From NCBI GenBank assembly GCA_963924555.1, contig OZ004591.1:5580001-5644000 (forward strand): 64,000 bases of DNA, in the 5' to 3' direction. The position numbers were made by a program, and so were the translations under genes. The notes beneath the pieces were generated by a model. It made no database searches. It was not told the origin of the DNA and worked only from the letters and a program-made list of their open reading frames with translations. The DNA comes from Crambe crambe (lineage: Eukaryota > Porifera > Demospongiae > Poecilosclerida > Crambeidae). Every line of letters starts with the position of its first letter. Position 1 is the first letter of the stretch. Positions 24,901 through 36,124 of the stretch are shown piece by piece.

Positions 24901-26722
24901 GGTGAGTATTATTTAATGGAGAATGAAAATTAATTGATTGGTGGACACTAAATCATTAGAATTGGAAGCTCCCTCATCCTTTTCTAACTTCCTTGTAGTA
25001 TTGTTGTTGCTATTTGTGTTGAGGACACTCTCTAGTTGCAATTACCAAGGGCACCTAGCCAACTCTTTCATATTCCTGTGTGGAGTCAGAGTGAAAAGTG
25101 TGCATTGTTTAGTTGTAGCTACAAGAAAGTGCTCTTCTTCCAATGCTAGATTACAGCATTTGTCCCTATCTCCATTAGGTATAGTACTGTACACATTATC
25201 CACCACATGCTGTGTACCTATCCATCTGCTAATAGGCAGGTGCTGCATGTATGGAGTGTTTCTAATGTTCAGCATCCATTAGAATAATGTGGAAGACCTA
25301 TGGCTATGATTGAACTAAGCTCTATTCACAGCTCTAATAGAGTGATACCCTGTAGTTATTAATAGTTACTGACACCTTGTAGTTTGGTGTTAGAGGTCAA
25401 AGTATTTATAAACTGGATGATTATTATTTGCAGTCAATTATCCAATTTATCACAATATGACCTCCTCACTCACTCTAGCTGTATTTGATTAAATAATAGT
25501 TAGATAACGAGACCAAGGGCTCTACGGTCTATTTAGAAACCTGAGAGCCCTGGGCTGTAGCGTCCTGAGCGCAGCGAGGGCACTACTAAGGGTCCGAAGG
25601 TTTCTAAACAGACCGTAGATCCCGTTGGTCGAGGTGTCTAACTTATTTAGACTATAGCCAATCACTGGAGTTGTTTAACTTACCTCAACACGCACTTGGA
25701 AACAATAACCATGGATTTTAAATGCAACAAACATGAATCAGAGCGCACCTAGAAACAATAACCGTGGCCACCGCGATGCGTTGCTAGAATTGGACCAATT
25801 GGAATGACCATCTTTACCGGATTTACCTAGGGCAAGTGAATTCTAAGTGCTATAAGGCGTGATTCTAAGTGAATAGAATTCACCAAATGGACCAATCAGA
25901 TTCCTTGATTGTGACTAGCTATAGTCTAATGAGTATTATGGAGGGTTTGAGTCATGTATTGTGGAAACTAGTGATGACGTGGGTACTGAAATAGTAATTA
26001 TGAGAGGGATTATCCAATGTTTTGTCTCCATGTGCAGATCAAAGTTCCAAGTCTCCAGTCAAGATGTGACCACACTGCTGATGTGTTCCATTTCAGTGCA
26101 AGACTGGCAGAGGTCATTCTATTTGGTGGGATTCCTGAGTGGCCAAAGAATCCCAAGTCTGATGCTGACCTTCCAATGATAGCCCAGACCACTGTGCTAC
26201 GATTTGGTGAGTGTGATTTAACTGATGCTAGTCATACTATACTTCATTCCTCCATAATTATAAACACAATTATTGGCACTGGAGGTCATAATTATTTCCA
26301 TGTGTTGTGCATACTTACATCTCAAGTGAACTAATTTTTTTCTCCCATAAAATATTTGAGAACTATGGTGGATTTTAATGGTCTCTTTATTTGGAGGCAC
26401 AGTGACTTTATTAGAGGTTCTGTACTTGTTGTTTGTTGCACTTGTTAAAAAGTTGTATTTGTGGTTTGTGCATGTGCAAGTCCTCACAAGTCTAGAGTCT
26501 GTGATACAGATCATAATTATTATGTTTTATCATATCCACCTATGACTATATCTTTTGAAATAATAATGTATTAATTACTTATGTCTTTGGCAATAACAAT
26601 ACAATATTACTGCTAATCAGAATGTGTTGATGATGAGTGGACTCTGATTGACGTGTGCAAGTTTCCTGACCTTGGGAGTCCAGAGAGAGTGAAGATGAAG
26701 GAAGAAATGAAGCAGCAGTTTA
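21948..26722 (+). CDS. Kelch-repeat protein (3' end not found)
   Basis: Five exons with consistent phases: 21948-22452, 23623-23780, 24716-24901, 26038-26206, 26621-26722, giving about 373 residues with no stop. The start is the ATG at 21948 (MAYEPLPRWGHF). Kelch blades are marked by double glycines and downstream aromatics: LFMFGGF, FYCFGGF, IVLFGGR, AVMFGGF, ELLITGG, VILFGGI. About six blades would form a beta-propeller for protein binding. The last exon ends in a charged KMKEEMKQQF helix in phase 1, followed by a good donor, so more exons are expected. In comparable sponge proteins a coiled coil and often a kinase follow; none is recognisable before 29.8 kb. The gene is either truncated or continues in sequence I cannot identify. 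Confidence 0.8.
25042..25275 (-). other. Antisense open frame inside Kelch intron 3, unrecognised
   Basis: A 77-codon minus-strand frame (contains MQHLPISRWIGTQHVVDNVY and LALEEEHFLVATTKQCTLF) in the 1.1-kb intron between the third and fourth Kelch exons. Its composition looks protein-like rather than random, but I know no family and see no splice partners. It could be an intronic gene exon or a transposon fragment. Confidence 0.3.
25499..25641. mobile_element. Foldback/MITE hairpin in Kelch intron 3
   Basis: The arm starting GTTAGATAACGAGACCAAGG (25499-25543) is complementary, with a few mismatches, to the arm at about 25597-25641 ending GGTCGAGGTGTCTAAC. The roughly 53-bp spacer is GC-rich (GAGCGCAGCGAGGGC). 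No coding. Confidence 0.75.
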
Positions 26723-27415
26723 GTAAGTGTGTGTTGTTGTAATAGCTAGATGGGAGTTGGAGGCATGGTTGTCTGATTATTTATATCCCATGCATGTGTG
26801 GGTGAGATCAAAGGGTCGTGGTGTTCTTTATAAGTCGTAATACCTGACGGGCATTATTAGTCATATATTGCCCTTAGTTTATTGAAACAATATGTATGTG
26901 AACAAGAAAGTGTGGCCACTAAAGTGTCACTTTTACTAGTCTATACTCACCTTAGCTAGCTATGGATTCCCATGGGTTTTATTGATTGTGAATATAACCC
27001 AAGTCCTGATTGTGCAGCCCTCTGAGGGTGGTTTATAATCCTTAGACGATAACATGAATGATTCCGGTAATCAGGTAACTATATCATGTAGTAACCCCTT
27101 GCTAGACCTGCAAGTGGTCAGGTATCTAAGTGTCCACTTAGATCACTGTGGTTCCCAATTAGAGACTTATGGCTGTGGTTGTCATGAGACTATACACAGT
27201 TTATACTATTGTCTAAGTCAGTTAGATCACTCCAGTGGTGACTACTCAATACATAAAACCCTGGCACCCATACTCCATTACATAAGTGATGTATGAGTGA
27301 TTCAAAAAAAAAAATAGACTGTTGTACTCAATACCTCCTGTTGATCAGTGATCTATATCTGCCAGCACAATTATACTGATACTAACATTTGCATTGTATG
27401 CACTCTTTAATAAAG
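26723..27415. other. Region with no recognisable gene
   Basis: AT-rich, with one 80-codon frame at 27054-27296 that I do not recognise. The expected continuation of the Kelch gene was searched for by eye (coiled coil or kinase motifs) and not found. Confidence 0.4.
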
Positions 27416-27672
27416 GAATAAAAATATTTATTCTAAATAAGTAGGGATGGCTTCAGTCGTAACCCCTTACCCATCACCTGTATCACCAAACTACGAGCTA
27501 ACTATTCCTACTTCACTCCCATGACAAGCCAAGATGGGAATGAAGTATGAAGTAGTTTGGTGATATTGGTGATGAATAAGGGGTTACTTGACTGAAGTTC
27601 ACTCTCTTGTTGCTGAACTTTTTTGAACCACACACAGCCATCCTTACTTTTCTTTTTTATTTAAAATAAATA
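27416..27672. mobile_element. MITE with long imperfect inverted repeats
   Basis: The left arm (about 27416-27495) runs from ATTTATTCTAAATAAGTAGG through CGTAACCCCTTACCCATCAC to ACCAAACTAC. The right arm (about 27555-27672) reverses it: GTAGTTTGGTGATATTGGTG, AAGGGGTTAC, ... CCATCCTTACTT ... ATTTAAAATAAA. The end motif AGTAGGGATGG resembles the TAGGGATGAC motif of the larger hairpin element. No coding. Confidence 0.75.
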
Positions 27673-28389
27673 TTTTCTTTACTTGTTGATCACCTTTATT
27701 GATGTAATCCTCTATTATTTTATTAGCTATAGGATGCTTTGATCCTGCTATCCAAATTAGTTGTAGTTATGTAGTTCATTGGAGGTTTCATCATATTGTA
27801 TGAGCTGAAATGAATCTGATCTGGAAGGGCTAATGCTGATGGAGCTCAAATCTAAACAGTTCAATAAAATTGCCACTGACCTATTTTGTGTATAATTTTT
27901 TGAAGGTCTTTACTGGTGTTATGCATGTACCTGATATACTTGTTTGGTATTGCATCAAGACTTCATTCATAACCAGACTAGTGCCTAGGATTTACGCTCT
28001 GAGCATCGTGACCAACATCAAGAGAGAAAGATAATGACAGATTCGCTAGTCAGTTGTGAGGTCAAGGTTCAAGAATCACAAATGTCTGGTTGAAAGCTAA
28101 CAAGTTGGAAAATGACATGCTATTTTTAGTTAAAGGTAAAGGATTATAGCGCAGTATAAAAATTATGGCATTTGAATGAACCATTTCTGAAATTAGTTGT
28201 TTGATGATGATGATGATGAATGACCAGGTGAAAACACAATTTTAGAAGTTGCTGTAAAATGATATCGCTTTGCCTTCTGCTCTTCATACTTGAGTCCTAG
28301 CATACTGAAGGTATTGTTAGGAGTTGCTTACTGTAAGAGGAAGTATTCTGGAGTTATGAAAGAAAATACTAAATGAGGCAATCTGTGCC
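27673..28389. other. Region with no recognisable gene
   Basis: AT-rich; includes a short GAT microsatellite near 28206-28220. No splice-framed coding stretch of any known family is visible. Confidence 0.4.
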
Positions 28390-29845
28390 ATCCCTACTTA
28401 GAGAGTACTATCGTACTGCCATATGTGTGCGCTGAGGGTTAGCATTTTAGTGTTTTTTATTATCAGAGAGAGTGCTAGCTCTCTCTATGTAGGGATGACG
28501 GCGGATGGCTGTGCGCGCCATTATATAGACTAATAATCCAGCCTATTAGAGCCTACTACAAAGTGCAGGCCAAGTTTCAGGGCCAGAAATTTTACCATTT
28601 CCAAAAATATGGCAAGCAGGTGAGTTACTTTATAGTTGTTATTAGACAACCATGTCTCATGAACCACTCAAGCTACAGCATAGCACTTAATTTTTAAGGG
28701 ATTCATATTTCACAATATTTTCTTTTCATGGAATCTAATTTCACGAACGCCAGCAATAAAGCCACACCTATCAGTCAGTCTGGCCTACCCTACCCTGCCT
28801 ATTAACATCATCTATATGTTCCTGAATACACAACTTACTTCTAGCTCGGAACTACTAGACCTAGCTAGCTAGCTCTGATAGAGGTAACTTAGGTTGAGAT
28901 GTGCTAAACTTGCTTGAAGAATGGAGTGCCATCACAAACACTAACTAATTATTAGCAACTAGTTAAATTAGTTTGCTAGTTAGGTGATCGTGTCAGAGTA
29001 GCTAGATAAATCAGGCTACGCCTCTCCACAGTCACATCACCCAAGTTAACTGGCCACACCTTCTCATACTGCACATCTTTTTTGAAGATTGCAATTTTCA
29101 TGAATATACTCTCCTTTTTTATTTGAGTAATGTGCTCTCTAGTGTCGTCTTTGACTCTTTAGAGGTCAATTTGGAGTGGATTTACCATATACTTAATTTT
29201 TGAGGGATATATATTTCACGAATTTAGCAATGTCATTTTTTGATACTATACATGTGCATGTATTTGATATCCATTTATTCATATTTCTCAGCTAACTCTA
29301 GCTAGCTCTTGATATGTGTGTGTTCTAGATCATAGACTACTCTATCAACTCGGGGATTTTAGATTCACCAATCCGTCCTCCTCCAAGTATATAGCTCAAG
29401 CCTTGACTCACTGATAAATAATCATTAGGCTGCTATGTTATTGGAGAACAAGAAACATTTGTCCCTGCATATACATAGAGGAATGAACTCTTACATTCTT
29501 GCATTTATGCACACATACATAAAACCATAAAAGAGAAAAAAGACCAGGAACAAGTTAAGAAAAAAAACATTTCTGTGAAATGAAAAGGGATGACCATTGC
29601 TCGAAAAAGTAAGGAAACAAAGGTAGGGATGAATGATGAAAATGGGATCAATCTTTGTTCTGTTTATCCAGCCAACAATCCCTACATATACATCCATTAC
29701 TGCACTATAATAATCTGATGTATATGTAGAGATTTTTGGCTGGATATACAGAACAAAGATTGATCCTATTTTCTTTCTTCATACCTACCCTTGTTTCCTA
29801 TTTTTTGAGCAATGGCATTTTTTCCCTCATTTTCAGGAATTTTTT
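28390..29845. mobile_element. Inverted, diverged copy of the 1.57-kb hairpin element (copy 2)
   Basis: 28460-28620 matches the reverse complement of the 245-bp unit of copy 1 (AGAGAGTGCT...CTCTCTATGTAGGGATGAC, then TATAGACTAATA). 29310-29560 matches the reverse complement of about 13850-14060. 29560-29840 is the hairpin, with arms through GGGATCAATCTTTGTTCTGT and its complement. Element order is therefore reversed relative to copy 1. The tandem repeat is reduced to about one unit. The hairpin ends about 15 bp before the predicted start of gene B. Confidence 0.75.
29560..29840. repeat. Hairpin end of element copy 2
   Basis: Arms of about 120 bp, more diverged than in copy 1, with CCAGCCAACAATCCCTACAT on the left and ATGTAGAGATTTTTGGCTGG on the right. 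Confidence 0.8.
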
Positions 29846-29855
29846 TTCCTGATGG

Positions 29856-32800
29856 ATGAGTGATGGAATCCTTCACTTTATGTCTGGTCTATTGAATTTA
29901 GTTATGGAGAAGTACCTGGAGGAAGGCATCCAACATGACTACATTCCATCAGAGGTCGCCAACTTCCTGGCTTCAGGTGTTCCAGGCTCAGGGAAAACGT
30001 CTCTCCATTATTCCCTGTTCGATTTACCGCCACCACCACTAAGGATCAGCACCGCATGTATCGAGCAAGCACAGAGAGCTGTGTTGGTATCAAGAAGCAG
30101 TAAAGATTCTTCCTCTGAGATCGTGGAGTTCAAGCCAGTCGAAGAAACCGATTTGAAGCAGATGATTGCAAAGGAGATGACAGAAGAAAGAATAAGTGCA
30201 GAAGAAAAAGAAGTATTCTCAGAAATGAAGAAGACACTCAAGGAGAATCCTCCAGTGAAAGATCGTTCGACTCAACCTTTGTTACCTTCTTCTCAAGAGC
30301 CAACTCCAGTGGAGAGTGATTTTCAAATGAAAGATCATCAACCTCAGCACTCTCTTCAGCTTGTTTCAAGTCCTCAGTCTTCACCCACACCTAATAAAGC
30401 CTCTTCACACTTAGTTGTATCACCTCGAGTGAAATTACAAGAAATAGACGAGATCATGTATCTCATGCTCCATCCCACCCCAGCCAACATACCACGACTG
30501 AGGAACCGCCTGGTGCAATTCATCGACAGTAGTGGACAGCCCAAGCTATTGGAGATGTTACCTGCATACCTCCGAAATCTTTCCTCTTTGCTGCTTGTCC
30601 ATCGTCTCTTGGAAACTCTCTGTTCTGCACCAATGGCCGAATATTGCGACAAAGATGGCAAGCTTTTCGAATTGGGTCACTTCAACCTAACCAATCTGGA
30701 AATGTTGGTGAAGTGTGCACAGCTCTCTCGTTACCACCAGTCTCACCTGGCACTTCCTCACGTGGAGTACGATGATTCTCCTCCCGACATAGTGGTGGTG
30801 GGCACCTTCAGAGACCAGGAAGGCAAGTGCAAGGAGACCAGGAAGGAGAAAAATGCCCAACTGGAGGTGGCATTTGAGCAGTTCGGTGAGAGCGTCATGA
30901 GGCGATCGAATGGGGAGATCATCTTCGGTGTGGATGCCACTTCTCGTAGCGATCCTGTAACCTCTGAGCTAAGAGCTGCCTTGAAGAATGGGAAATGCCT
31001 GCGCTACAGGTGCCCGAAACAATGGTACCTCCTTGAGTTGGAGCTGAGGAAGCTGGGGAAGAAAGTCATTCCCAAAGAGGAAGTCTTTTCGATTGCCAGA
31101 GCATTGCACATCAAAATCATGGAATCTGTAGAGGCTGCATTGCTGTTTTGGCACTACATCAACATTATCATGTATTTCCCCAGCATCCTTCCTGAAGTCG
31201 TCATATTCCAACAAGATGCTGTGATTGGAATCATCAGCCAACTCTACGAGCAGCACGTCAAGATCAGTGACACTGCCGAATCCGATATCACATGTGAAGA
31301 AGACTTGCGTTTTCGAGACCAAGCTGTCTTTAATGAAGATTATCTCTTCCGCATAAAGAATGATACCGTCTTGTCGGTGGATCAGCTCCTCCTTATTCTT
31401 CAGGACAGGAAGACTGTTGCCAAACTTCCTTCCATTGATGAGAGTTCATCCCTGTACTTTGTGCCCAGCCTCTTGGAAGAGTTCACTGAAGAGCCAAGTG
31501 CTTCTCAGTCTTTGCCTACTTCTCAACTTCCAGTAGCTTCGTCTCTGCTGGTCTCTTTCCCCACTCCTGAGGTTCCTTCAGGTCTCTTTTGCACTTTCAT
31601 TTCTGATATAGTGTCTTCCAGTGAGTGCAAGATCCCTGACCTTGATAGTTCCACCAGGTTGTATAGGAACTTGATCTCCATCACTCTTAGTTTTAGTCCA
31701 AGCTCTTTTGGTACTCTCACTCTGTCCAACAATGGAAAGGTTTTCTCCATCACTCCTTACTTCCTCTCCTCTTTTTCTTTCTTGCCAAAAGTGAAGAAGC
31801 TTGTAGCTAAAGCTCTTGATGCTTCTTGTAGGGTGTTGTCTTACAGAAAGCTTCACCAGTTCTCCTTCCAGTGTGAGTGTGGCCAATCTCCACATCATAT
31901 TGCTCACCTTTCACCGGACGAGAAAGGGATGACATGCTCCATGGATGCTGACAAAGGAAGCATTGACCTTACAAAGAAGCAGGTCTTGTGGACAGGTGTG
32001 TTCTCTAGTAGTAACACTATCTCACACTAATTTATTTCATTTTAGATCAGTGCAGTGATGTTGCATCTCAGACTATTCATAGCATGGAGACTTCAGTGAA
32101 TAGTAAGCAACTCTTAATCCATTTTATTTATTATTATTTATTCATTCATTTATATTTTTTTGATTAATAGATCAGTCATTTAGCTAACATTTCATTTAAC
32201 AGGTCATCAGCGAGGAATGGATGTTGTTGGATCAACCTCTTTAATTCACAGAGGAGAAGCACTCAGCTTTACCTGGAATGACCATGGCTTCAAGCTCCAC
32301 CTTTCTGAGGGTGCAGTTACCTCCGACATCACTGAATGTCCTATTCATCTGGAGGCTGCAATATCTGGCCAATTCCAGTTTCCTGATGGTGCTGAGCTGG
32401 TGAGTGGTGTGTATTGCATCCACAGCCCCGAGCAGTTCAGCAAGAGAGTGACAGTAAAAATCCAGCACTTCTCTTCTTCCGATTCTCAGAACGAAATTGA
32501 TGAGCTTTGCTTTGTCTTCAGTAGCAGAGATCAGCTTCCCTGTCAATTCATTTATCAGGAAGATTGCACGTTCTCCGTTGGTAGTCAGTATGGGGCCATT
32601 GAGACAAAAAGCTTTGGCAAATTTGCAATTGTGAGAAGAAAGAAGAAGGGTCGATTTTCTCTCTTTCAAAGTAGCACTACTTCTCGTAACTTGTATCGAT
32701 CACATGTTTTGTATGTAAAGGAAAGTGACAGCAATTGGGTCATAGCATATTCCATCATTCAACAGGCAGAATTATATTCCAAGGTAACCATAGCAAATGG

Positions 32801-35466
32801 GATTTAGAATGTATAAACATGAACATTATTATCTTTAGATACTCTTTGAGAAGTTTCCAAGAGAGAGCCTTCATGATGCAATTGATCAGCAAGTCACTTT
32901 CACACAAAGTGAGATCACATTGGACATTCCAGCAAGTGGTGTGGCTGTTAATATGTGGACCATTCAACCTTTGACAGCTCCAGTAGTAAGTCCATACTAT
33001 GTGTTTAAAATTTTGCAGTGTCTTTAGGAATTCTCTCTTGTTCTAGATCATGAAAGATGATGTTGATCGATTCAACACTGGCAAACAGTTACCATTTTGT
33101 AAGCTGAATGTTTACAAAAGTCCTCAAGTTGTTGGGTCTCCATTAAATCATCACATTAATCTTCTTGGTGCAAAGAAGCCTCGTGACTTCTTTGTTTTAA
33201 GCATATCACCTGGTAGGCTTATTTGCTACTATGTAATTGTGTACCTTTCTGCAATATCTAGTTCTAGCTGATATGAATCAGTTATGTACATGTGTATTTT
33301 ACCACAAAGCACTTAGCTACAATAAATTATACTGACAAATAATACTCAATCAGTTTGCCTAATGTATGCTTGACACTACTGCTTCACAATGCTTGTTGTC
33401 ATACAGAGTTGCAGTCTCTCACTGGAGACTGGGTGCTGACAGATGTAGTTAACAACAGCCAGCAAGGGACAAGTGAGAGTATCAGGGAGAAAATGGTGTA
33501 TATGAGCCAAGTGGTTAGGGACCAAGAAGAAAGAGTCAGGGAAGCTGAGAGGAGAGTGTCAGCAGGTATAATAATCTCTAATAGTTAAAGGGATAGTGCA
33601 CATAGCTGAAGAGAGAGCTACATTCTAGAGATCAAATATAAAATTCATGCCTTCTCCTGTAGAGGCAGAAAGAAGACAAGCAGCTGAACAACAAGCAAGG
33701 GAAGCTGAGAGGAGAGTGTCAGAAGGTATAATAATCAGCTGAAGGGATAGTGCACATAGCTGAAAAGAGAGCTACATTCTAGAGATCCAATATAAAATTC
33801 ATGCCTTCCCCCTGTAGAGTTCAATCAGCAGGTATAATAATATTAAATAGCAGACCCCCAATCTGGATAGCGCACATAGCTGAGGAAAGAGCTAGATTAC
33901 AATCATCTAAATTCATTGTCTTCCCCTATAGAGACAGAAAGAAGACAAGCAGCTGAGCAACAAGCAAGGGAAGCTGAGAGGAGAATGTCAGCAGGTAGCT
34001 ATAATGATATCGAATAGCAGGGCTACAATAGAGAACATAGCTTCTATGACCAAAATCTCTCATGTAGACCTGAAGAGATAGTGCACATAGCTGAGAAGAG
34101 AACTAGATTACAATCATTAAATTTTATTGCCTTCCCCTGTAGAGGCAGAAAGAAGACAAGCAGCTGAACAACAAGCAAGCGAAGCTGAGAGGAGAGTGTC
34201 AGCAGGTATAATAATATTAAATAGCAGACCCCCAATCTGGATAGTGCACATAGCTGAGGAAAGAGCTAGATTACAATCATCTAAATTCATTGTCTTCCCC
34301 TATAGAGGCAGAAAGAAGACAAGCAGCTGAGAGGAGAGCGTCAGCAGGTAGCTATGATATCAAATAGCAGGGCTACAATAGAGAACATAGCTTCTATGAC
34401 CAAAATCTCTCATGTAGACCTGAAGAGATAGTGCACATAGCTGGATTACAATCATTAAATTTTATTGCCTTCCCCTGTAGAGGCAGAAAGAAGACAAGCA
34501 GCTGAACAACAAGCAAGGGAGGCTGAGAGGAGAATTGTAGAAATCGAAAGAAGAGCTGAGGGGAGATGCACAGAAGCAGAGAGAGGAGCACATGAAGCTG
34601 AAGGAAGACTGCAAACATCTGAGGAGCGAGCTATGGAAGCAGATAGAAGGGCACAACGAGCTGAGCAGCATGCAAGGGAGGCAGAAAGCAGAGGTGATGA
34701 GAGGCATTGGCTGGTGCAGAGGAAAGAAATAGACATCAAAGAAGAGAGTTTGGGAGGAGGAGGCTGGGGAGAAGTGAAGGTTGCAAGATTCAGAGGAGTC
34801 AAAGTTGCTGCCAAGATGCTTTACAAGTCCATCAGGACTGGCTATTACCAATCTCTATTCATACGAGAAATGAACATGGCTTCCAAAATCCGACATCCAA
34901 ACTTGGTACTGTTTATCGGAGCCTGCATGGACGAAGGCATGGTGATATTGATGGAGCTAATGCCAACTAGTTTGAGGAGAGAAATGGAGAGGGAAGATTT
35001 CCACATGTCAGCACATCAACTGACCTCCATCAGTTTGGACGTGGCCAGAGCCCTCAACTACCTCCACCTGATACAACCGGACCCCATCGTCCATCGCGAT
35101 ATCAGCAGTGCAAATGTCCTCCTTGAGCCTCTGCCTTCTGGTCGTTGGAGAGCAAAAGTCACTGATTATGGCTCAGTCAACTTCCAGCAGCAACTGCAGA
35201 CTGTGGGACCAGGTTCTCCTGTGTATGCTGCCCCAGAGGCACACCACCCTTCCCTCCAGTCCCCCAAAATGGACATCTTCAGTTTTGGGGTACTCCTTGT
35301 CGAGATGTGCACTTGGCAATTCCCTGAAGTCTCAGCACGTGAGAGGTTGATAGCATCCATCCAAGACCAGCACTGGGTGGACTTGATCCGACGATGCATT
35401 CAGCAAGACAAAGATAACAGACCCTCAGCTGCTGAACTCCTGGACAATATCCAAGCATTTGAATGA
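29856..35466 (+). CDS. GTPase-COR-ZU5-UPA-coiled coil-TKL kinase (gene B)
   Basis: Exons 29856-31995, 32046-32102, 32203-32783, 32839-32985, 33047-33212, 33407-33565, 33663-33725, 33932-33994, 34143-34205, 34306-34347 and 34481-35466 total 1489 codons with no frame break. Protein: P-loop GVPGSGKT 41-48; switch I Thr near 66; low-complexity insert 80-200; G3 DSSGQ 224-228; GTFRD 316-320 in place of NKxD; COR-like 395-713; ZU5 about 745-875; UPA 927-1030; heptad coiled coil about 1060-1235; kinase 1245-1488. The kinase has GGGGWGEV (1252-1259), Lys1272 in VAAK, HRD 1365-1367, DYG 1389-1391 instead of DFG, and APE. All catalytic residues seem present, so it is probably an active Ser/Thr or dual-specificity TKL-type kinase. 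Likely a cytosolic GTP-switched receptor signalling through phosphorylation. The start is the first in-frame ATG after a MITE; Met17 (MEKYLEEG) is an alternative, and an upstream exon cannot be excluded. Confidence 0.88.
33407..34500 (+). repeat. Tandem exon-intron cassettes encoding heptad repeats
   Basis: Near-identical phase-1 exons at 33663-33725, 33932-33994 and 34143-34205 are each 63 nt (21 residues, three heptads: EAERRQAAEQQAREAERRVS). 34306-34347 is 42 nt (two heptads). The start of the last exon at 34481 repeats the same sequence. A decayed cassette with a 14-nt remnant lies at 33818-33831 and would break the frame if used. The introns between are also repeats of each other (CAGCAGGTATAATAAT..., TTGCCTTCCCCTGTAG). 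Together they extend the coiled coil between UPA and kinase. Confidence 0.9.
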
Positions 35467-35473
35467 ACTCTGA

Positions 35474-35496
35474 ACACACACACACACACACACACA
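35474..35496. repeat. CA dinucleotide microsatellite
   Basis: About 11 CA units, eight bases after the gene B stop codon, in the presumed 3' UTR. Confidence 0.95.
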
Positions 35497-35611
35497 AAAA
35501 GTTAGTTTAGTTGTTTTTTATGTACATGTACATATAGGTTTTTGAAAGTTAATGACAAAATATTTGATTTAAAAAGTTGGTGGGAAGCTTTATAATGTTC
35601 ACAAAGTCTGC

Positions 35612-36124
35612 CTATCCATGTGCTATCCTGGTTCGTGATTGGTTGACCTGCCACATATTCAGTCTCTCATACTCAAGACACTCGTCAAACTGGTCTGGTG
35701 TGTACCCCTTGGCAAGTCATCAAACTAAACAGTGTCAGGGTCAGCCATTAATCTCAAAGGATGCTATATATAAATGGCGTCAATGGGCTTGGAAGTCCTA
35801 CATAAAGAGACAGATAACACATCTGCACCTTCCTGCAGCTACTCATCCAATGTCTGACCTGATGCCATACTCATCATCGTAGAGAGATTGCTTGGACATT
35901 TCCATTAACCTCATGGCCCCTCCTTCTCTATCACAGAGGCCAAGAGGAGTCGAGCCTGAAAATATAAGTGGATCAAGTAACCAGTTTTGACTGTCCTGCA
36001 CACCAATATGGACCACACTCACCAGTGCTGTGGAGAGCCTGAGCATGGCCAAGAGAGTCCTGGCAGAGGTGAAGGTCTGGTTCATCCCTCCCCTGTTCCT
36101 GGAACTGTCTTTCATCTCCAAATA
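35612..36124 (-). pseudogene. MCM7: MCM7 C-terminal fragment (pseudogene)
   Basis: Minus strand. 36023-36124 encodes [20 protein letters not shown] followed by a GTGAGT donor, matching the MCM7 segment [20 protein letters not shown]. About 35880-35960 gives ARL...VIEKE, then (after a frame break where residues are missing) AMRLMEMSKQSLYDD. About 35612-35700 gives [20 protein letters not shown] then NQSRTRIAH and a stop, the usual MCM7 C-terminus. MCM7 is a replicative helicase subunit. The upstream part (ATPase core) is cut off where the R-B repeat begins at about 36127, and the frame break plus stops between blocks show it is dead. It is convergent with gene B. Confidence 0.78.

Noticed and set aside
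33818..33831. 14-nt exon between coiled-coil cassettes
   Set aside because: It would shift the frame; treated as a decayed cassette.
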